A stretch of DNA of 64,000 nucleotides from Nocardioides immobilis (lineage in GTDB: Bacteria > Actinomycetota > Actinomycetes > Propionibacteriales > Nocardioidaceae): NCBI RefSeq assembly GCF_003515065.1, contig NZ_QXGH01000015.1, positions 1 to 64,000 on the forward strand. The letters run 5' to 3'. Position 1 is the stretch's first letter, and every line of letters begins with the position of its first letter. This document shows positions 23,666 through 31,659 of this stretch, in pieces. The position numbers were made by a program, and so were the translations under genes. A model generated the notes under the pieces. That model had not been told where the DNA came from. It made no database searches and saw nothing but the letters and a program-made list of their open reading frames with translations.

Positions 23666-25138
23666 GTGCCGTCCCTCCCTGCCATCGCCCGGCGCCACAC
23701 CGACCTCGACGAGGACGACATCGGCTGGCTTCAGGGGATCCTCGCGGACTGGCAGATCATCGCGGACCTGTCGTTCGCGGACCTGGTGATGTGGCTGCCG
23801 GACCGTCAGGGCGGCGGCTACTGGGCGGCGGGTCAGATGCGCCCCACGACCGGCCCGACGGCGTACGTCGACGACGTCGTCGGCTCGTTCGTCGCCCACG
23901 GCCGCCGGCCTCTCGTCGACACCGCGTACGAGCACGGCCGGATCGCGCGCGAGGGCGACCCGGAGTGGCGGGACGAGGTGCCGGTGCGGGTCGAGGCCAT
24001 CCCGGTGCGCCGGGAGGGCCGGGTGATCGCCGTGATCGCGCGCAACACCAACCTGCTCGGGGTCCGTACGCCGAGCCGGCTCGAGATCAACTACCTCCAG
24101 ACCGCCGGCGACCTCACCAAGATGATCGCGTCCGGTCACTTCCCGGCGCCGGGCCAGCGCAGCGACCATGCCGACTCGCCGCGGGTGGGTGACGGGTTCC
24201 TGCGGGTCGACGCCGAGGGGCGGGTGGTCTACGCGAGCCCCAACGCGCTGTCGGTCTACCGCAAGCTCGGGCTGACCGGTGACCTGGCCGGCCACCTGCT
24301 CACCGACCTCACCCGTGACCTGGTGCCTCCGCGCAAGCGCCCGGACGAGGAGACCCTGAGCGCAGTGCTCGGCGCGCGGGCGCACCGCGACACCGAGATC
24401 GGGTCGGGCGACATCGCGCTCATCGTCCGCGCGATCCCGCTGCGGCCCGAGGGCGAGCACATCGGTGGGCTGATCCTGCTCCGCGACGTCACCGACCTCC
24501 GCCGCCGCGACCGCGAGCTGATCACCAAGGACGCCACCATCCGGGAGATCCACCACCGGGTGAAGAACAACCTCCAGACCGTCGCCGCGCTGCTCCGGCT
24601 GCAGGCCCGTCGGATCGACTCCGAGGAGGCCACCGCAGCCCTGGAGGAGGCGGTACGACGAGTCGGGTCGATCGCGATCGTCCACGAGACCCTCAGCCAG
24701 GCGGTCGAGGAGGCCGTCGACTTCGACGAGATCGCCGACCGGCTGGCCCGGCTGGTCACCGACGTGGGGCTGGCCCCGGTCCGGATCCGGCGCGAGGGCA
24801 AGTTCGGGATGCTCCTCTCGGAGCAGGCGACCCCGCTCGCGATGGTCCTGACCGAGCTGCTCCAGAACGCGGTCGAGCACGGGTACCCGACCGACGGCTC
24901 CCAGCCCGAGGAGGGTGGGGAGATCGTGATGTCCGCGCAGCGACGCGGCGGACAGCTCGAGGTGAGCATCGACGACGACGGCCGCGGCCTTCCCGACGGC
25001 TTCGACCTGGAGGACTCGCCGAGCCTGGGCCTGTCGATCGTCAAGACGCTCGTCGAGTCGGAGCTCGGCGGTCACCTCACCCTGGGCGCGTCGCCGACCG
25101 GCGGGACGCGTGCCGATCTCTCGGTGCCCCTCGACTGA
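23666..25138 (+). CDS. pdtaS: Sensor histidine kinase PdtaS
   Basis: 490 residues, no membrane segment, hence a cytosolic sensor. N-terminal GAF domain (about 1-150), PAS domain (about 170-285), then the HisKA_2 phosphoacceptor region IREIHHRVKNNLQTVAALLRL and HATPase (LTELLQNAVEHGYP, DDDGRGLPDGF, SLGLSIVKTLV). This is the layout of mycobacterial PdtaS, which phosphorylates the ANTAR-type antiterminator PdtaR and responds to metals and nitric oxide. pdtaR is not in the window. The whiB1 gene follows convergently, as in M. tuberculosis. Confidence 0.92.
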   Translation: MPSLPAIARRHTDLDEDDIGWLQGILADWQIIADLSFADLVMWLPDRQGGGYWAAGQMRPTTGPTAYVDDVVGSFVAHGRRPLVDTAYEHGRIAREGDPEWRDEVPVRVEAIPVRREGRVIAVIARNTNLLGVRTPSRLEINYLQTAGDLTKMIASGHFPAPGQRSDHADSPRVGDGFLRVDAEGRVVYASPNALSVYRKLGLTGDLAGHLLTDLTRDLVPPRKRPDEETLSAVLGARAHRDTEIGSGDIALIVRAIPLRPEGEHIGGLILLRDVTDLRRRDRELITKDATIREIHHRVKNNLQTVAALLRLQARRIDSEEATAALEEAVRRVGSIAIVHETLSQAVEEAVDFDEIADRLARLVTDVGLAPVRIRREGKFGMLLSEQATPLAMVLTELLQNAVEHGYPTDGSQPEEGGEIVMSAQRRGGQLEVSIDDDGRGLPDGFDLEDSPSLGLSIVKTLVESELGGHLTLGASPTGGTRADLSVPLD

Positions 25139-25168
25139 TCCGGGGCGAGCCCGATCGACCGGGTCGAC

Positions 25169-25423
25169 TCAGACGGGCGTGCGCACCCGAGCGCGGGCGT
25201 TGCGGCGCTTCAGCGCGCGCCGCTCGTCCTCACTGAGACCACCCCAGACGCCGTGGTCCTGTCCCGCCTCGAGCGCCCACGCGAGGCATTGCTCGCGCAC
25301 GTCGCAGCGTCGGCACACCTGTTTGGCCTCCTCGATCTGGAGGATGGCCGGACCGGTGTTGCCGATCGGGAAGAACAGCTCCGGATCCTCGTCGAGGCAT
25401 GCGGAACGGTGACGCCAATCCAT
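25169..25423 (-). CDS. whiB1: WhiB1-type iron-sulfur transcription factor
   Basis: 84 residues from ATG 25423. Four Fe-S cysteines C9, C37, C40 and C46 (CRRC, then DVREQC), the GVWGGL beta-turn signature and the basic tail RRALKRRNARARVR are intact. WhiB1 binds a nitric-oxide-sensitive [4Fe-4S] cluster and the sigma-A region 4. It is essential in mycobacteria. The frame extends upstream to 25510, but the Met before DWRHRSACL is the known family start. A CRP-like site lies about 90 nt upstream. Confidence 0.95.
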   Translation of the reverse strand: MDWRHRSACLDEDPELFFPIGNTGPAILQIEEAKQVCRRCDVREQCLAWALEAGQDHGVWGGLSEDERRALKRRNARARVRTPV

Positions 25424-25512
25424 GGGTGGGGAATCCCTCTTTCTCCGTGCGTGCGGCCGTGATCGAGCTTTAAGGAGCTCCCCGCCCGCGGGCGCGACAG
25501 GGAGGAGCAAAA

Positions 25513-25526
25513 GTGAACGGTTTCAC
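25513..25526. promoter_or_regulatory. Possible CRP/Rv3676-type operator upstream of whiB1
   Basis: GTGA-N6-TCAC (GTGA 25513-25516, TCAC 25523-25526) matches the inner bases of the CRP consensus. In M. tuberculosis the whiB1 promoter is CRP-controlled. Lies in the 264-bp divergent intergenic region. Confidence 0.45.
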
Positions 25527-25674
25527 GATCGCGCTGCAAGGCTTCCAAGGAAACGCTCACGAATCAAGGGGTCAGGACGGTTTGATGGGTCACACACCGC
25601 GTCCACGGCCAGATTTGACAGTCTGCACCATCGCCCAAGCGCTCGACCCGGATCTGTCCGCGGACTGAGTCGTC

Positions 25675-25680
25675 TAGGCT
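25675..25680 (+). promoter_or_regulatory. Leaderless -10 (TAGGCT) for the gene at 25688
   Basis: TAGGCT, 7 nt, then GTG 25688. Confidence 0.6.
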
Positions 25681-25687
25681 CCCCGCC

Positions 25688-26089
25688 GTGTCCGACACGC
25701 CGATCCCGCCCGCCGCACCGCCCCCGCTGACGGTCGCCGCGTCCCTGGTGGCGGTCCAGGGCGCCGTACTCCTGGCGCTCGCGGTGCTCGAGGTCGCGGA
25801 CCTGGACGCCGACCGCCGCGCGATGGGCCTGTCGACGGCCGGGTTCTTCGCCCTGTACGGCGTGCTCCTGCTGGTCGCCGGCTGGGGGCTGTGGCGCCGG
25901 GCCTCGTGGTCGCGTGGGCCGGCGTTGATCACCCAGCTGATCCTGCTCGGTCTCGCCTGGAACATCCGGGAGCACGCCGTGGCAGCCGTGGCCGTCGTCG
26001 TGGTCGCGCTCATCGTCCTCGCCGGCGTGCTGCACCCGGACTCGTTGGACGCGCTGATGGGTGAGGAGCCCGAGAAGCCCGAGCAGTAG
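25688..26089 (+). CDS. Small multi-pass membrane protein, function unknown
   Basis: 133 residues from GTG 25688. A proline-rich N-terminus (PPAAPPPL) is followed by four hydrophobic helices at about 14-36, 50-68, 78-94 and 98-116. The tail is acidic and cytoplasmic (ALMGEEPEKPEQ). I do not recognise a named family; integral membrane proteins of this size are common beside WhiB1 in actinobacteria. Expressed from its own leaderless promoter. Convergent with sigF. Confidence 0.75.
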   Translation: MSDTPIPPAAPPPLTVAASLVAVQGAVLLALAVLEVADLDADRRAMGLSTAGFFALYGVLLLVAGWGLWRRASWSRGPALITQLILLGLAWNIREHAVAAVAVVVVALIVLAGVLHPDSLDALMGEEPEKPEQ

Positions 26090-26115
26090 CGCAGGCAGGA
26101 ACCGGGCAGGACGAG

Positions 26116-26919
26116 TCAGTCGTCGGTCTCCAGCGAGGCCCGCAGCTGCTCGAGCGTGCGGGTCAGCAGGCGCGACACGTGCATCTGGGACACGCCGATC
26201 TCGGCGGCGATCTGCGACTGCGTCATGTTCTTGAAGAAGCGCAGCAGCAGGATCTTCTTCTCGCGCGGCGGCAGGCTCTCGAGCAGCGGCTTGACCGACT
26301 CGCGGATCTCGACGTGCTCGAGGGCCGCGTCGTCGATCCCGATCGCCTCGAGCATGCTCTGGCCGCCCTCGTCGGAGCCGTCGGTGGCGTCGAGGGAGAG
26401 CGTGGCGTAGGCGTTGCTGGACTCCAGGCCCTCGATGATCTCCTCGACCGAGCAGCCGATGGCCTCGGCGATCTCGCGCGGCGTGGGGGAGCGGCCCAGG
26501 GACTGGGTGAGCTCAGCGGTCGATGCGCTGATCTGCATCCGCAGCTCCTGGAGCCGGCGCGGGACGCGGATCGCCCACCCCTTGTCGCGGAAGTAGCGCT
26601 TGATCTCGCCGATGATCGTCGGCGTCGCGTAGGTCGAGAACTCGACGCCGCGGTCGGTGTCGAACCGGTCGACCGACTTGATCAGGCCGATCGTGCCGAC
26701 CTGGACCAGGTCCTCGAAGGGCTCGCCGCGGTTGCGGAAGCGGCGTGCGCAGTGCTCGACCAGCGGCAGGTGCAGGTGCACCAGCGCCTCGCGCGCGCTC
26801 TCGCGCTCGGCGTCGGAGACGTCCGGGTCGCGGAACACCATGAACAACCGGGCGTTCTCGCGCCTGGTCGCTTCGAGAGCGGCGGAGCGGACGCCCTCCC
26901 GAGACTCGACGTCCGTCAT
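26116..26919 (-). CDS. sigF: General stress sigma factor (SigF/SigB family)
   Basis: 267 residues from ATG 26919. Region 2: LVHLHLPLVEHCARRFRNRG, FEDLVQVGTIGLIKSVDRFD, FSTYATPTIIGEIKRYFRD. Region 3: PRRLQELRMQISASTAELTQ. Region 4: LPPREKKILLLRFFKNMTQS, then GVSQMHVSRLLTRTLEQL. This is the complete sigma-B/F/G type (regions 2-4, no region 1.1). It directs stress or stationary-phase genes and is held by the RsbW-type anti-sigma factor encoded just upstream with an ATGA overlap. Confidence 0.93.
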   Translation of the reverse strand: MTDVESREGVRSAALEATRRENARLFMVFRDPDVSDAERESAREALVHLHLPLVEHCARRFRNRGEPFEDLVQVGTIGLIKSVDRFDTDRGVEFSTYATPTIIGEIKRYFRDKGWAIRVPRRLQELRMQISASTAELTQSLGRSPTPREIAEAIGCSVEEIIEGLESSNAYATLSLDATDGSDEGGQSMLEAIGIDDAALEHVEIRESVKPLLESLPPREKKILLLRFFKNMTQSQIAAEIGVSQMHVSRLLTRTLEQLRASLETDD

Positions 26920-27314
26920 TGCTGGTCGAGCGAGGACCGGAGGGCGAGCCGGACGGCGTAATGGCCGGGCGCGGCGTCCACGCTGGCATCGGTCGTCAAC
27001 GTGGTGAGGACCTGCCAGCCGAAGCTGTCGTAGTCGGGGGTGCTGGGGGACTCCGAGGCGGCGCTGCACTCGAGGCGGAGCTCGCCCGGCTCCAAGCGGA
27101 ACTGGCAGACGAGGTCGGTCCCGGAGTCCGCCTCGTCGAGCACCATCGCGGTCGCCTCGCTCACGGCGATCCGCAGGTCCTCGATGTCGTCCATCGTGAA
27201 GTCCAGGCGCGCTGCGAGGCCGGCCGTCAAGGTGCGGAGCACAGCGGCGTAGGCGCCGTCCGCCGGCAGCCGCAGCTCGACGTCGGATCGGGCGCCCACG
27301 CCGCTGGTGATCAT
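26916..27314 (-). CDS. rsbW: RsbW/UsfX-type anti-sigma factor (serine-protein kinase fold)
   Basis: 132 residues; HATPase_c_2 (GHKL) domain. The N-box is partly degenerate (FTMDDIEDLRIAVSEATAMV) and the G-box region is weak (PSTPDYDSFGWQVLTTL). It should bind SigF; loss of strict kinase motifs suggests partner switching with limited or no phosphorylation, as proposed for mycobacterial UsfX. Start and stop overlap the neighbours by 4 nt on both sides (sodN and sigF). No rsbV antagonist gene is adjacent. Confidence 0.85.
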   Translation of the reverse strand: MITSGVGARSDVELRLPADGAYAAVLRTLTAGLAARLDFTMDDIEDLRIAVSEATAMVLDEADSGTDLVCQFRLEPGELRLECSAASESPSTPDYDSFGWQVLTTLTTDASVDAAPGHYAVRLALRSSLDQQ

Positions 27315-27712
27315 GCCTGCTTCGTCTCCCAGAAGATCTTGGCGATCTCGTCGATCTTGGCGAGCAGCTCGTCGGCCTTCGCGACGTCGAGCGTGCCCTT
27401 GGTGCCGGTGGCTCCGGCGAGCTTCGTCGCCTCGTTCACCAGCGTGTGGAGCTCAGGGTACTTCTCGAAGTGCGGGGGCTTGAAGTAGTCGGTCCAGAGC
27501 ACCCACAGGTGGTGCTTCACCAGCTCCGAGCGCTGCTCCTTGATGAGGATCGCGCGGGTGCGGAAGTCCGGGTCGTCGCTGTCGAGTGCCTTCTGGACGA
27601 TGGCCTTGACCGACTCCGCCTCGATCCGGGCCTGGGCCGGGTCGTAGACGCCGCAGGGCAGGTCGCAGTGGGCAGACACCTCGAGGGTGGGGGCGAACAA
27701 GCGCGAGAACAT
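27311..27712 (-). CDS. sodN: Nickel-containing superoxide dismutase precursor
   Basis: Dismutates superoxide to H2O2 and O2 with a Ni hook. 133 residues. The 14-residue propeptide MFSRLFAPTLEVSA must be removed so that H15 becomes His1, followed by Cys2 and Cys6 of HCDLPCGVYDPAQA, all intact. The remaining four-helix bundle (HHLWVLWTDYFKPPHFEKYP) matches the family. Cytosolic homohexamer. AGAGGA lies 6-8 nt before the ATG. The stop overlaps the rsbW start, an unusual link to the SigF regulator. The processing protease SodX is divergent. Confidence 0.96.
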   Translation of the reverse strand: MFSRLFAPTLEVSAHCDLPCGVYDPAQARIEAESVKAIVQKALDSDDPDFRTRAILIKEQRSELVKHHLWVLWTDYFKPPHFEKYPELHTLVNEATKLAGATGTKGTLDVAKADELLAKIDEIAKIFWETKQA

Positions 27713-27740
27713 GCGGGTCCTCTCTTCGTGGTCACGTAGG

Positions 27741-27758
27741 GGAAGGCGGTTCCCTTCC
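27741..27758. promoter_or_regulatory. Dyad between sodN and sodX (candidate operator)
   Basis: GGAAGG-N6-CCTTCC, perfect arms, lies centrally in the 65-bp divergent sodN/sodX intergenic region. In Streptomyces sodN is repressed by the Ni-dependent Fur homologue Nur; the binder of this dyad is unknown. Confidence 0.4.
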
Positions 27759-27777
27759 GGCTGCGACACTACTCGCC

Positions 27778-28143
27778 GTGGCGAGGTCGGAAAACGAGGG
27801 GCGTACGCCGAGCGCGGCGGGGTCGCGCTTTGTCGTACCCCTCGGTCTCGCGGTGGTGCGGGGTGACTCGATGCGCCCGACGCTGGTGCCGGGAGACCGG
27901 CTCCTGCTGTGGCACCGCCGGTCTCCGCGACCCGGCCGGGTGGTGGTGGCGCGGTTCGCTGACGGGACGGTCGCGGTGAAGCGGGCGGTCGAGCAACGCG
28001 CCGACGGCTGGTGGCTGCTCTCCGACAACCCGGACGACGGCGTGGACTCGCGGCACCGGGGAGCCGTGCCGGAGGCGGAGGTCCTGGGCGTCGTGCTCGC
28101 CCGGGTGTGGCCGCGGCCGCGTGGTCTGCTCGGGAGGCTGTGA
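27778..28143 (+). CDS. sodX: SodX, Ni-SOD maturation protease
   Basis: 121 residues from GTG 27778. S24/S26 signal-peptidase-like fold: nucleophile Ser in VRGDSMRPTLVPGD, general-base Lys in TVAVKRAV, and the family box LSDNPDDGVDSR. It lacks a membrane segment and so acts in the cytosol to remove the SodN propeptide. Divergent placement next to sodN confirms the assignment. No Shine-Dalgarno is visible; possible leaderless start. Confidence 0.92.
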   Translation: MARSENEGRTPSAAGSRFVVPLGLAVVRGDSMRPTLVPGDRLLLWHRRSPRPGRVVVARFADGTVAVKRAVEQRADGWWLLSDNPDDGVDSRHRGAVPEAEVLGVVLARVWPRPRGLLGRL

Positions 28144-28220
28144 GCCCGATCACCGGGCGTGCGCCCGTCTGCGGGACATTCGGACCGCGAGCGGCGCCGG
28201 CTGTGGAAGAATCGTTCCTC

Positions 28221-29408
28221 GTGGCCGCCGATGTCCCTCCCTCCCACCCGCGCGCGGGTGAGCCGGTCTTCGACCTGCACGTCGGGGGGAAGATGGAAAC
28301 CGTCGCGACGGTGGGCCTCACGAACAAGGCCGATCTCTCGCTGGCCTACACGCCCGGCGTCGCCGAGGTGTGCGAGGCGATCGCGGCCGACCCGGGGCTG
28401 ACCCGCCACTACACGTGGGTCCCCAACACGGTGGCCATCGTCAGCGACGGCACCGCCGTGCTCGGCCTGGGCGACATCGGCCCGGCCGCCGCGATGCCGG
28501 TGATGGAGGGCAAGGCCGTCCTGTTCAAGCAGTTCGGAGGCGTCGACGGCGTCCCGATCTGCCTGGCGACGACCGACGTCGAGGAGATCATCGAGACGGT
28601 CGTGCGCCTGGCGCCGAGCTTCGGTGGCATCAACCTCGAGGACATCTCCGCGCCGCGCTGCTTCGAGATCGAGGACCGGCTCAAGGAGCGGCTCGACATC
28701 CCGGTCTTCCACGACGACCAGCACGGCACCGCCGTCGTCACGCTGGCCGCACTGGTCAACGCGCTCCGGCTCACCGGCCGCAACGCCGAGTCGACCCGGG
28801 TCGTCATCTCAGGTGCCGGCGCCGCGGGCGTCGCGATCGCGAAGATCCTGCTCGAGGCCGGCGTGAAGGACCTGGTCGTCACCGACCGCAAGGGTGTGGT
28901 GAGCTCCGACCGCCACGACCTCACTCCGTCGAAGAAGGCGCTGGCCGAGCTGACCGCCGACCGGTCCGGTCGCAGCGGCACGCTCGCCGACGCGTTCGCC
29001 GGCGCGGACGTCTACATCGGCGTGTCCGGCGGGACGGTGCCGGAGGAGGTCGTCGCGACGATGGCCGACGACGCGATCATCTTCGCGATGGCCAACCCCA
29101 ATCCCGAGGTGCACCCCGACGTCGCCCACCGCCACGCGCGGGTGGTGGCGACCGGCCGCTCGGACTTCCCCAACCAGATCAACAACGTGCTGGCGTTCCC
29201 CGGCATCTTCCGCGGCGCGTTCGACGTGCACGCGTCGGCCATCACCGAGGGCATGAAGGTCGCGGCCGCCCAGGCGCTCGCCGAGCTGGTCGGCGACGAG
29301 CTCAGCGAGGACATGGTGATCCCCTCGCCGTTCGACCCCCGGGTCGGTCCGGCAGTCGCGGCAGCGGTCGCCGCGGCGGCCCGGCGCGACGGCGTCGCGC
29401 GGCTCTGA
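28221..29408 (+). CDS. NAD-dependent malic enzyme
   Basis: Oxidative decarboxylation of malate to pyruvate. 395 residues from GTG 28221 (VAADVPPSHPRAGEP). Motifs: SLAYTPGVAEVC (catalytic Tyr), LFKQFGGVDGVPICL (catalytic Lys), FGGINLEDISAPRCFEIE (metal ligands), DIPVFHDDQHGTAVV, then the Rossmann SGAGAAGVAIAKIL and FAMANPNPEV. The short bacterial malic enzyme without a phosphotransacetylase domain. Cytosolic, gluconeogenic or anaplerotic. A longer upstream frame overlaps sodX and is not needed. Confidence 0.94.
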   Translation: MAADVPPSHPRAGEPVFDLHVGGKMETVATVGLTNKADLSLAYTPGVAEVCEAIAADPGLTRHYTWVPNTVAIVSDGTAVLGLGDIGPAAAMPVMEGKAVLFKQFGGVDGVPICLATTDVEEIIETVVRLAPSFGGINLEDISAPRCFEIEDRLKERLDIPVFHDDQHGTAVVTLAALVNALRLTGRNAESTRVVISGAGAAGVAIAKILLEAGVKDLVVTDRKGVVSSDRHDLTPSKKALAELTADRSGRSGTLADAFAGADVYIGVSGGTVPEEVVATMADDAIIFAMANPNPEVHPDVAHRHARVVATGRSDFPNQINNVLAFPGIFRGAFDVHASAITEGMKVAAAQALAELVGDELSEDMVIPSPFDPRVGPAVAAAVAAAARRDGVARL

Positions 29409-29529
29409 CCGCGCCTCACCTGGCCCCGCGTCTCTCCTGACGCGGCGGCGATCCTGACCGACGGCTCGACGCGCCGATCCGGCCACCGACTTGTCGTCTT
29501 GTCAACCTCTAAAGTACATTGGATTGCTC

Positions 29530-29550
29530 AACATACAAAGGAAGTATGTT
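29530..29550. promoter_or_regulatory. AT-rich palindrome upstream of the TauE/SafE gene
   Basis: AACATAC-N7-GTATGTT, perfect 7-bp arms, in an unusually AT-rich 70-bp stretch. Overlaps a possible -10 (TATGTT, 29545-29550). Operator-like; regulator not identified. Confidence 0.5.
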
Positions 29551-29574
29551 TAACAGTCTAAGGGTGTACTTATC

Positions 29575-30489
29575 ATGTGGATCTTCGCTGCGTTCGCTCT
29601 CGCCGGCGGCGTCGCCCAGTTCATCGACGGCACCCTGGGCATGGGGTTCGGCGTCACCTCGGCGACCGTTCTCCTCTACCTCGGCGTCGCGCCGGTCACG
29701 GCAAGCGCCGCGACCCACGCCGCCAAGCTCCCGACGACGCTGATCAGCGGGCTGTCCCACTGGCGCGCGGGCAACGTCGACGGCCGCATCCTGCTCCGGG
29801 TCGCCGTACCCGGAGCTCTCGGCGGCTTCCTGGGCGCGGTGGTGCTGACCAACATCAGCCTGGAGTCGGCGAAGGGCTGGATGGCCGGGTTGCTGGTGTT
29901 CTTCGGTGCGGTGATCTTCGCGCGGTTCGGCCTCGGGCAGACGCTGATCCCGACGCCCAAGAACGGCCAGACCGCTCGCTGGCTGGCGCCGATCGGCGTC
30001 GTCGGCGGCTTCGTCGACGCGACCGGTGGCGGTGGTTGGGGCCCGGTCGTGACCCCCAGCCTGATGACGGTCACCAAGCACGAGCCGCGCAAGGTGGTCG
30101 GCACGACGAACGCGGCCGAGTTCGTCGTCGCGGTCTCGGTGTCGTCCGGGTTCCTCACCGGCGCCGCCCAGCACGGGATCCCGTGGCTGCCGGTCCTCGG
30201 TCTGGTCCTCGGTGGCGTCATCGTGGCGCCGATCGCGGCCCGACTGGCCGGGCGGCTCCCGCACCGCCCGATGGGCACGCTGGTCGGCGGCCTCGTCGTC
30301 CTCGTCAACGGCATCACGATCATCAAGGCGCTCGGCGGAGTTCCGCTCTGGCTGGACTGGACGCTCTTCGCGGTCGCGGTCGTCGTCCCTGCCGTCGTCG
30401 CGTGGAAGGCATGGAAGGCGGAGCAGGCCGAGCGGGTGGCGGAGGTCGATGAGACGGCCGCCGATCGCCAGGTGCCCAGCCCTCGATAG
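29575..30489 (+). CDS. TauE/SafE family sulfite/anion exporter-like transporter
   Basis: 304 residues from ATG 29575, eight or so membrane helices. The family signature is duplicated: FIDGTLGMGFGVTSATVLL in the first half and FVDATGGGGWGPVVTPSLM in the second, each followed by THAAKLPTT or GTTNAAEF. Likely moves sulfite, sulfoacetate or a similar small anion across the inner membrane. Monocistronic, with a palindromic AT-rich promoter region that suggests a dedicated regulator. Its stop codon forms part of the next gene's -10 hexamer. Confidence 0.9.
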   Translation: MWIFAAFALAGGVAQFIDGTLGMGFGVTSATVLLYLGVAPVTASAATHAAKLPTTLISGLSHWRAGNVDGRILLRVAVPGALGGFLGAVVLTNISLESAKGWMAGLLVFFGAVIFARFGLGQTLIPTPKNGQTARWLAPIGVVGGFVDATGGGGWGPVVTPSLMTVTKHEPRKVVGTTNAAEFVVAVSVSSGFLTGAAQHGIPWLPVLGLVLGGVIVAPIAARLAGRLPHRPMGTLVGGLVVLVNGITIIKALGGVPLWLDWTLFAVAVVVPAVVAWKAWKAEQAERVAEVDETAADRQVPSPR

Positions 30490-30492
30490 CGT
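30487..30492 (+). promoter_or_regulatory. Leaderless -10 (TAGCGT) for the dehydrogenase at 30500
   Basis: TAGCGT, 7 nt, then ATG 30500. The TAG is also the stop codon of the upstream transporter gene. Confidence 0.6.
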
Positions 30493-30499
30493 TCGGTGC

Positions 30500-31468
30500 A
30501 TGTTCGCCGTCACCGCACAGTCCTTCAGCACCGACGACCCGCTCTCCGGCCTGGTGCTGGGTGAGCGCTCGGAGCCCGAGGCGCCGGACGGCTGGACGAC
30601 GGTCACCGTCAAGGCCGCCTCCCTCAACCACCACGACCTCTGGTCGCTGCGCGGTGTCGGGCTCAAGGAGGACGCGCTGCCGATGATCCTCGGCTGCGAC
30701 GCGGCCGGCCACGACGAGGACGGCAACGAGGTCGTCGTCCACGCCGTCGTCAGCAGCCCCGACTGGACCGGCGACGAGACCCTCGACCCGCGACGGTCGC
30801 TGCTCTCCGAGCGCTACCAGGGCACGTTCGCCGAGCGGGTCGTCGTACCTCGCCGCAACGTGGTGCCGAAGCCGGCCTCCCTGTCCTTCGAGGAGGCCGC
30901 CTGTCTGCCGACCGCCTGGCTCACGGCGTACCGGATGCTCTTCACCCAGGGCGGCCTCAAGGCGGGGGACACCGTGCTCGTGCAGGGCGCGGGCGGTGGC
31001 GTGGCCACCGCGCTGATCGCGCTCGCCCGCGCCGGCGGCCTGCGGGTGCTGGCCACCAGCCGCGACGAGTCCAAGCGGGCCAAGGCGCTGGAGCTCGGTG
31101 CCCACGAGGTCTTCGAGTCGGGCGCACGGCTGCCGGTCAAGGTCGACGCGGTCATGGAGACCGTCGGCAAGGCGACGTGGACCCACTCGGTCCGCTCGCT
31201 GCGGCCCGGCGGACGCATCGTGATCTCCGGTACGACGTCCGGACCGCAGCTCGACGACGCGATGCTGACCAACATCTTCTTCCTCCAGCTCAGCGTGGTC
31301 GGCTCCACGATGGGCACCCGGGACGAGCTGGCGGCCCTGGTCACGATGCTCGACGCGACCGGTGTGCGGCCGGTGATCGACCGGACGCTCCCGATGGAAG
31401 AGGCCCGCGACGGGTTCGCGGCGATGGCCGCCGGCGACATCTTCGGGAAGATCGTCCTCACCCGCTGA
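30500..31468 (+). CDS. Zinc-binding dehydrogenase/quinone oxidoreductase-like MDR protein
   Basis: 322 residues from ATG 30500. GroES-like N-terminal domain (AASLNHHDLWSLRGVGL, then ILGCDAAGHDEDG) and Rossmann domain with VLVQGAGGGVATALIALARA and VLATSRDESKRAKALELGA. The structural-zinc cysteine cluster is absent, as in zeta-crystallin-like members. Cytosolic NAD(P)H-dependent enone or quinone reductase, substrate unknown. Leaderless promoter. Confidence 0.88.
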   Translation: MFAVTAQSFSTDDPLSGLVLGERSEPEAPDGWTTVTVKAASLNHHDLWSLRGVGLKEDALPMILGCDAAGHDEDGNEVVVHAVVSSPDWTGDETLDPRRSLLSERYQGTFAERVVVPRRNVVPKPASLSFEEAACLPTAWLTAYRMLFTQGGLKAGDTVLVQGAGGGVATALIALARAGGLRVLATSRDESKRAKALELGAHEVFESGARLPVKVDAVMETVGKATWTHSVRSLRPGGRIVISGTTSGPQLDDAMLTNIFFLQLSVVGSTMGTRDELAALVTMLDATGVRPVIDRTLPMEEARDGFAAMAAGDIFGKIVLTR

Positions 31469-31597
31469 GACCTGCGTCATGCGCGGGGCGTGACAGAGCA
31501 AGAAATGCTTGGCGCGCTGTCGGTGGCGTCGGGAAGCATGGAGCCTGCTCACAGGTTGGCCCTCGAGCGATGAGAAATCTCCCGCCGAGGTGTCGAA

Positions 31598-31627
31598 ATG
31601 AGCAGCCGCCGTTCGTGGAGTAGGTGA
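31598..31627 (+). CDS. Putative nine-residue leader peptide MSSRRSWSR upstream of the MFS pump
   Basis: ATG 31598 to TGA 31627, with GAGG at 31587-31590, 7 nt before the ATG. Its codons overlap the left arm and loop of a perfect 9-bp hairpin. The penultimate sense codons include AGT and the rare AGG. Candidate for ribosome-controlled attenuation of the pump gene; no homologue is known to me. Confidence 0.4.
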   Translation: MSSRRSWSR

Positions 31628-31659
31628 ACGGCGGGCCCGGCAGCGAGACCGGCTCCCGC
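31606..31659 (+). promoter_or_regulatory. Two mutually exclusive stem-loops in the MFS leader
   Basis: Hairpin 1: CCGCCGTTC (31606-31614) with GAACGGCGG (31626-31634). Hairpin 2: GCGGG-C-CCGG (31631-31640) with CCGG-CT-CCCGC (31649-31659). They share 31631-31634, so only one can form. The 217-nt region from 31469 to 31685 otherwise holds only the leader ORF and the MFS ribosome-binding site. Confidence 0.55.
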
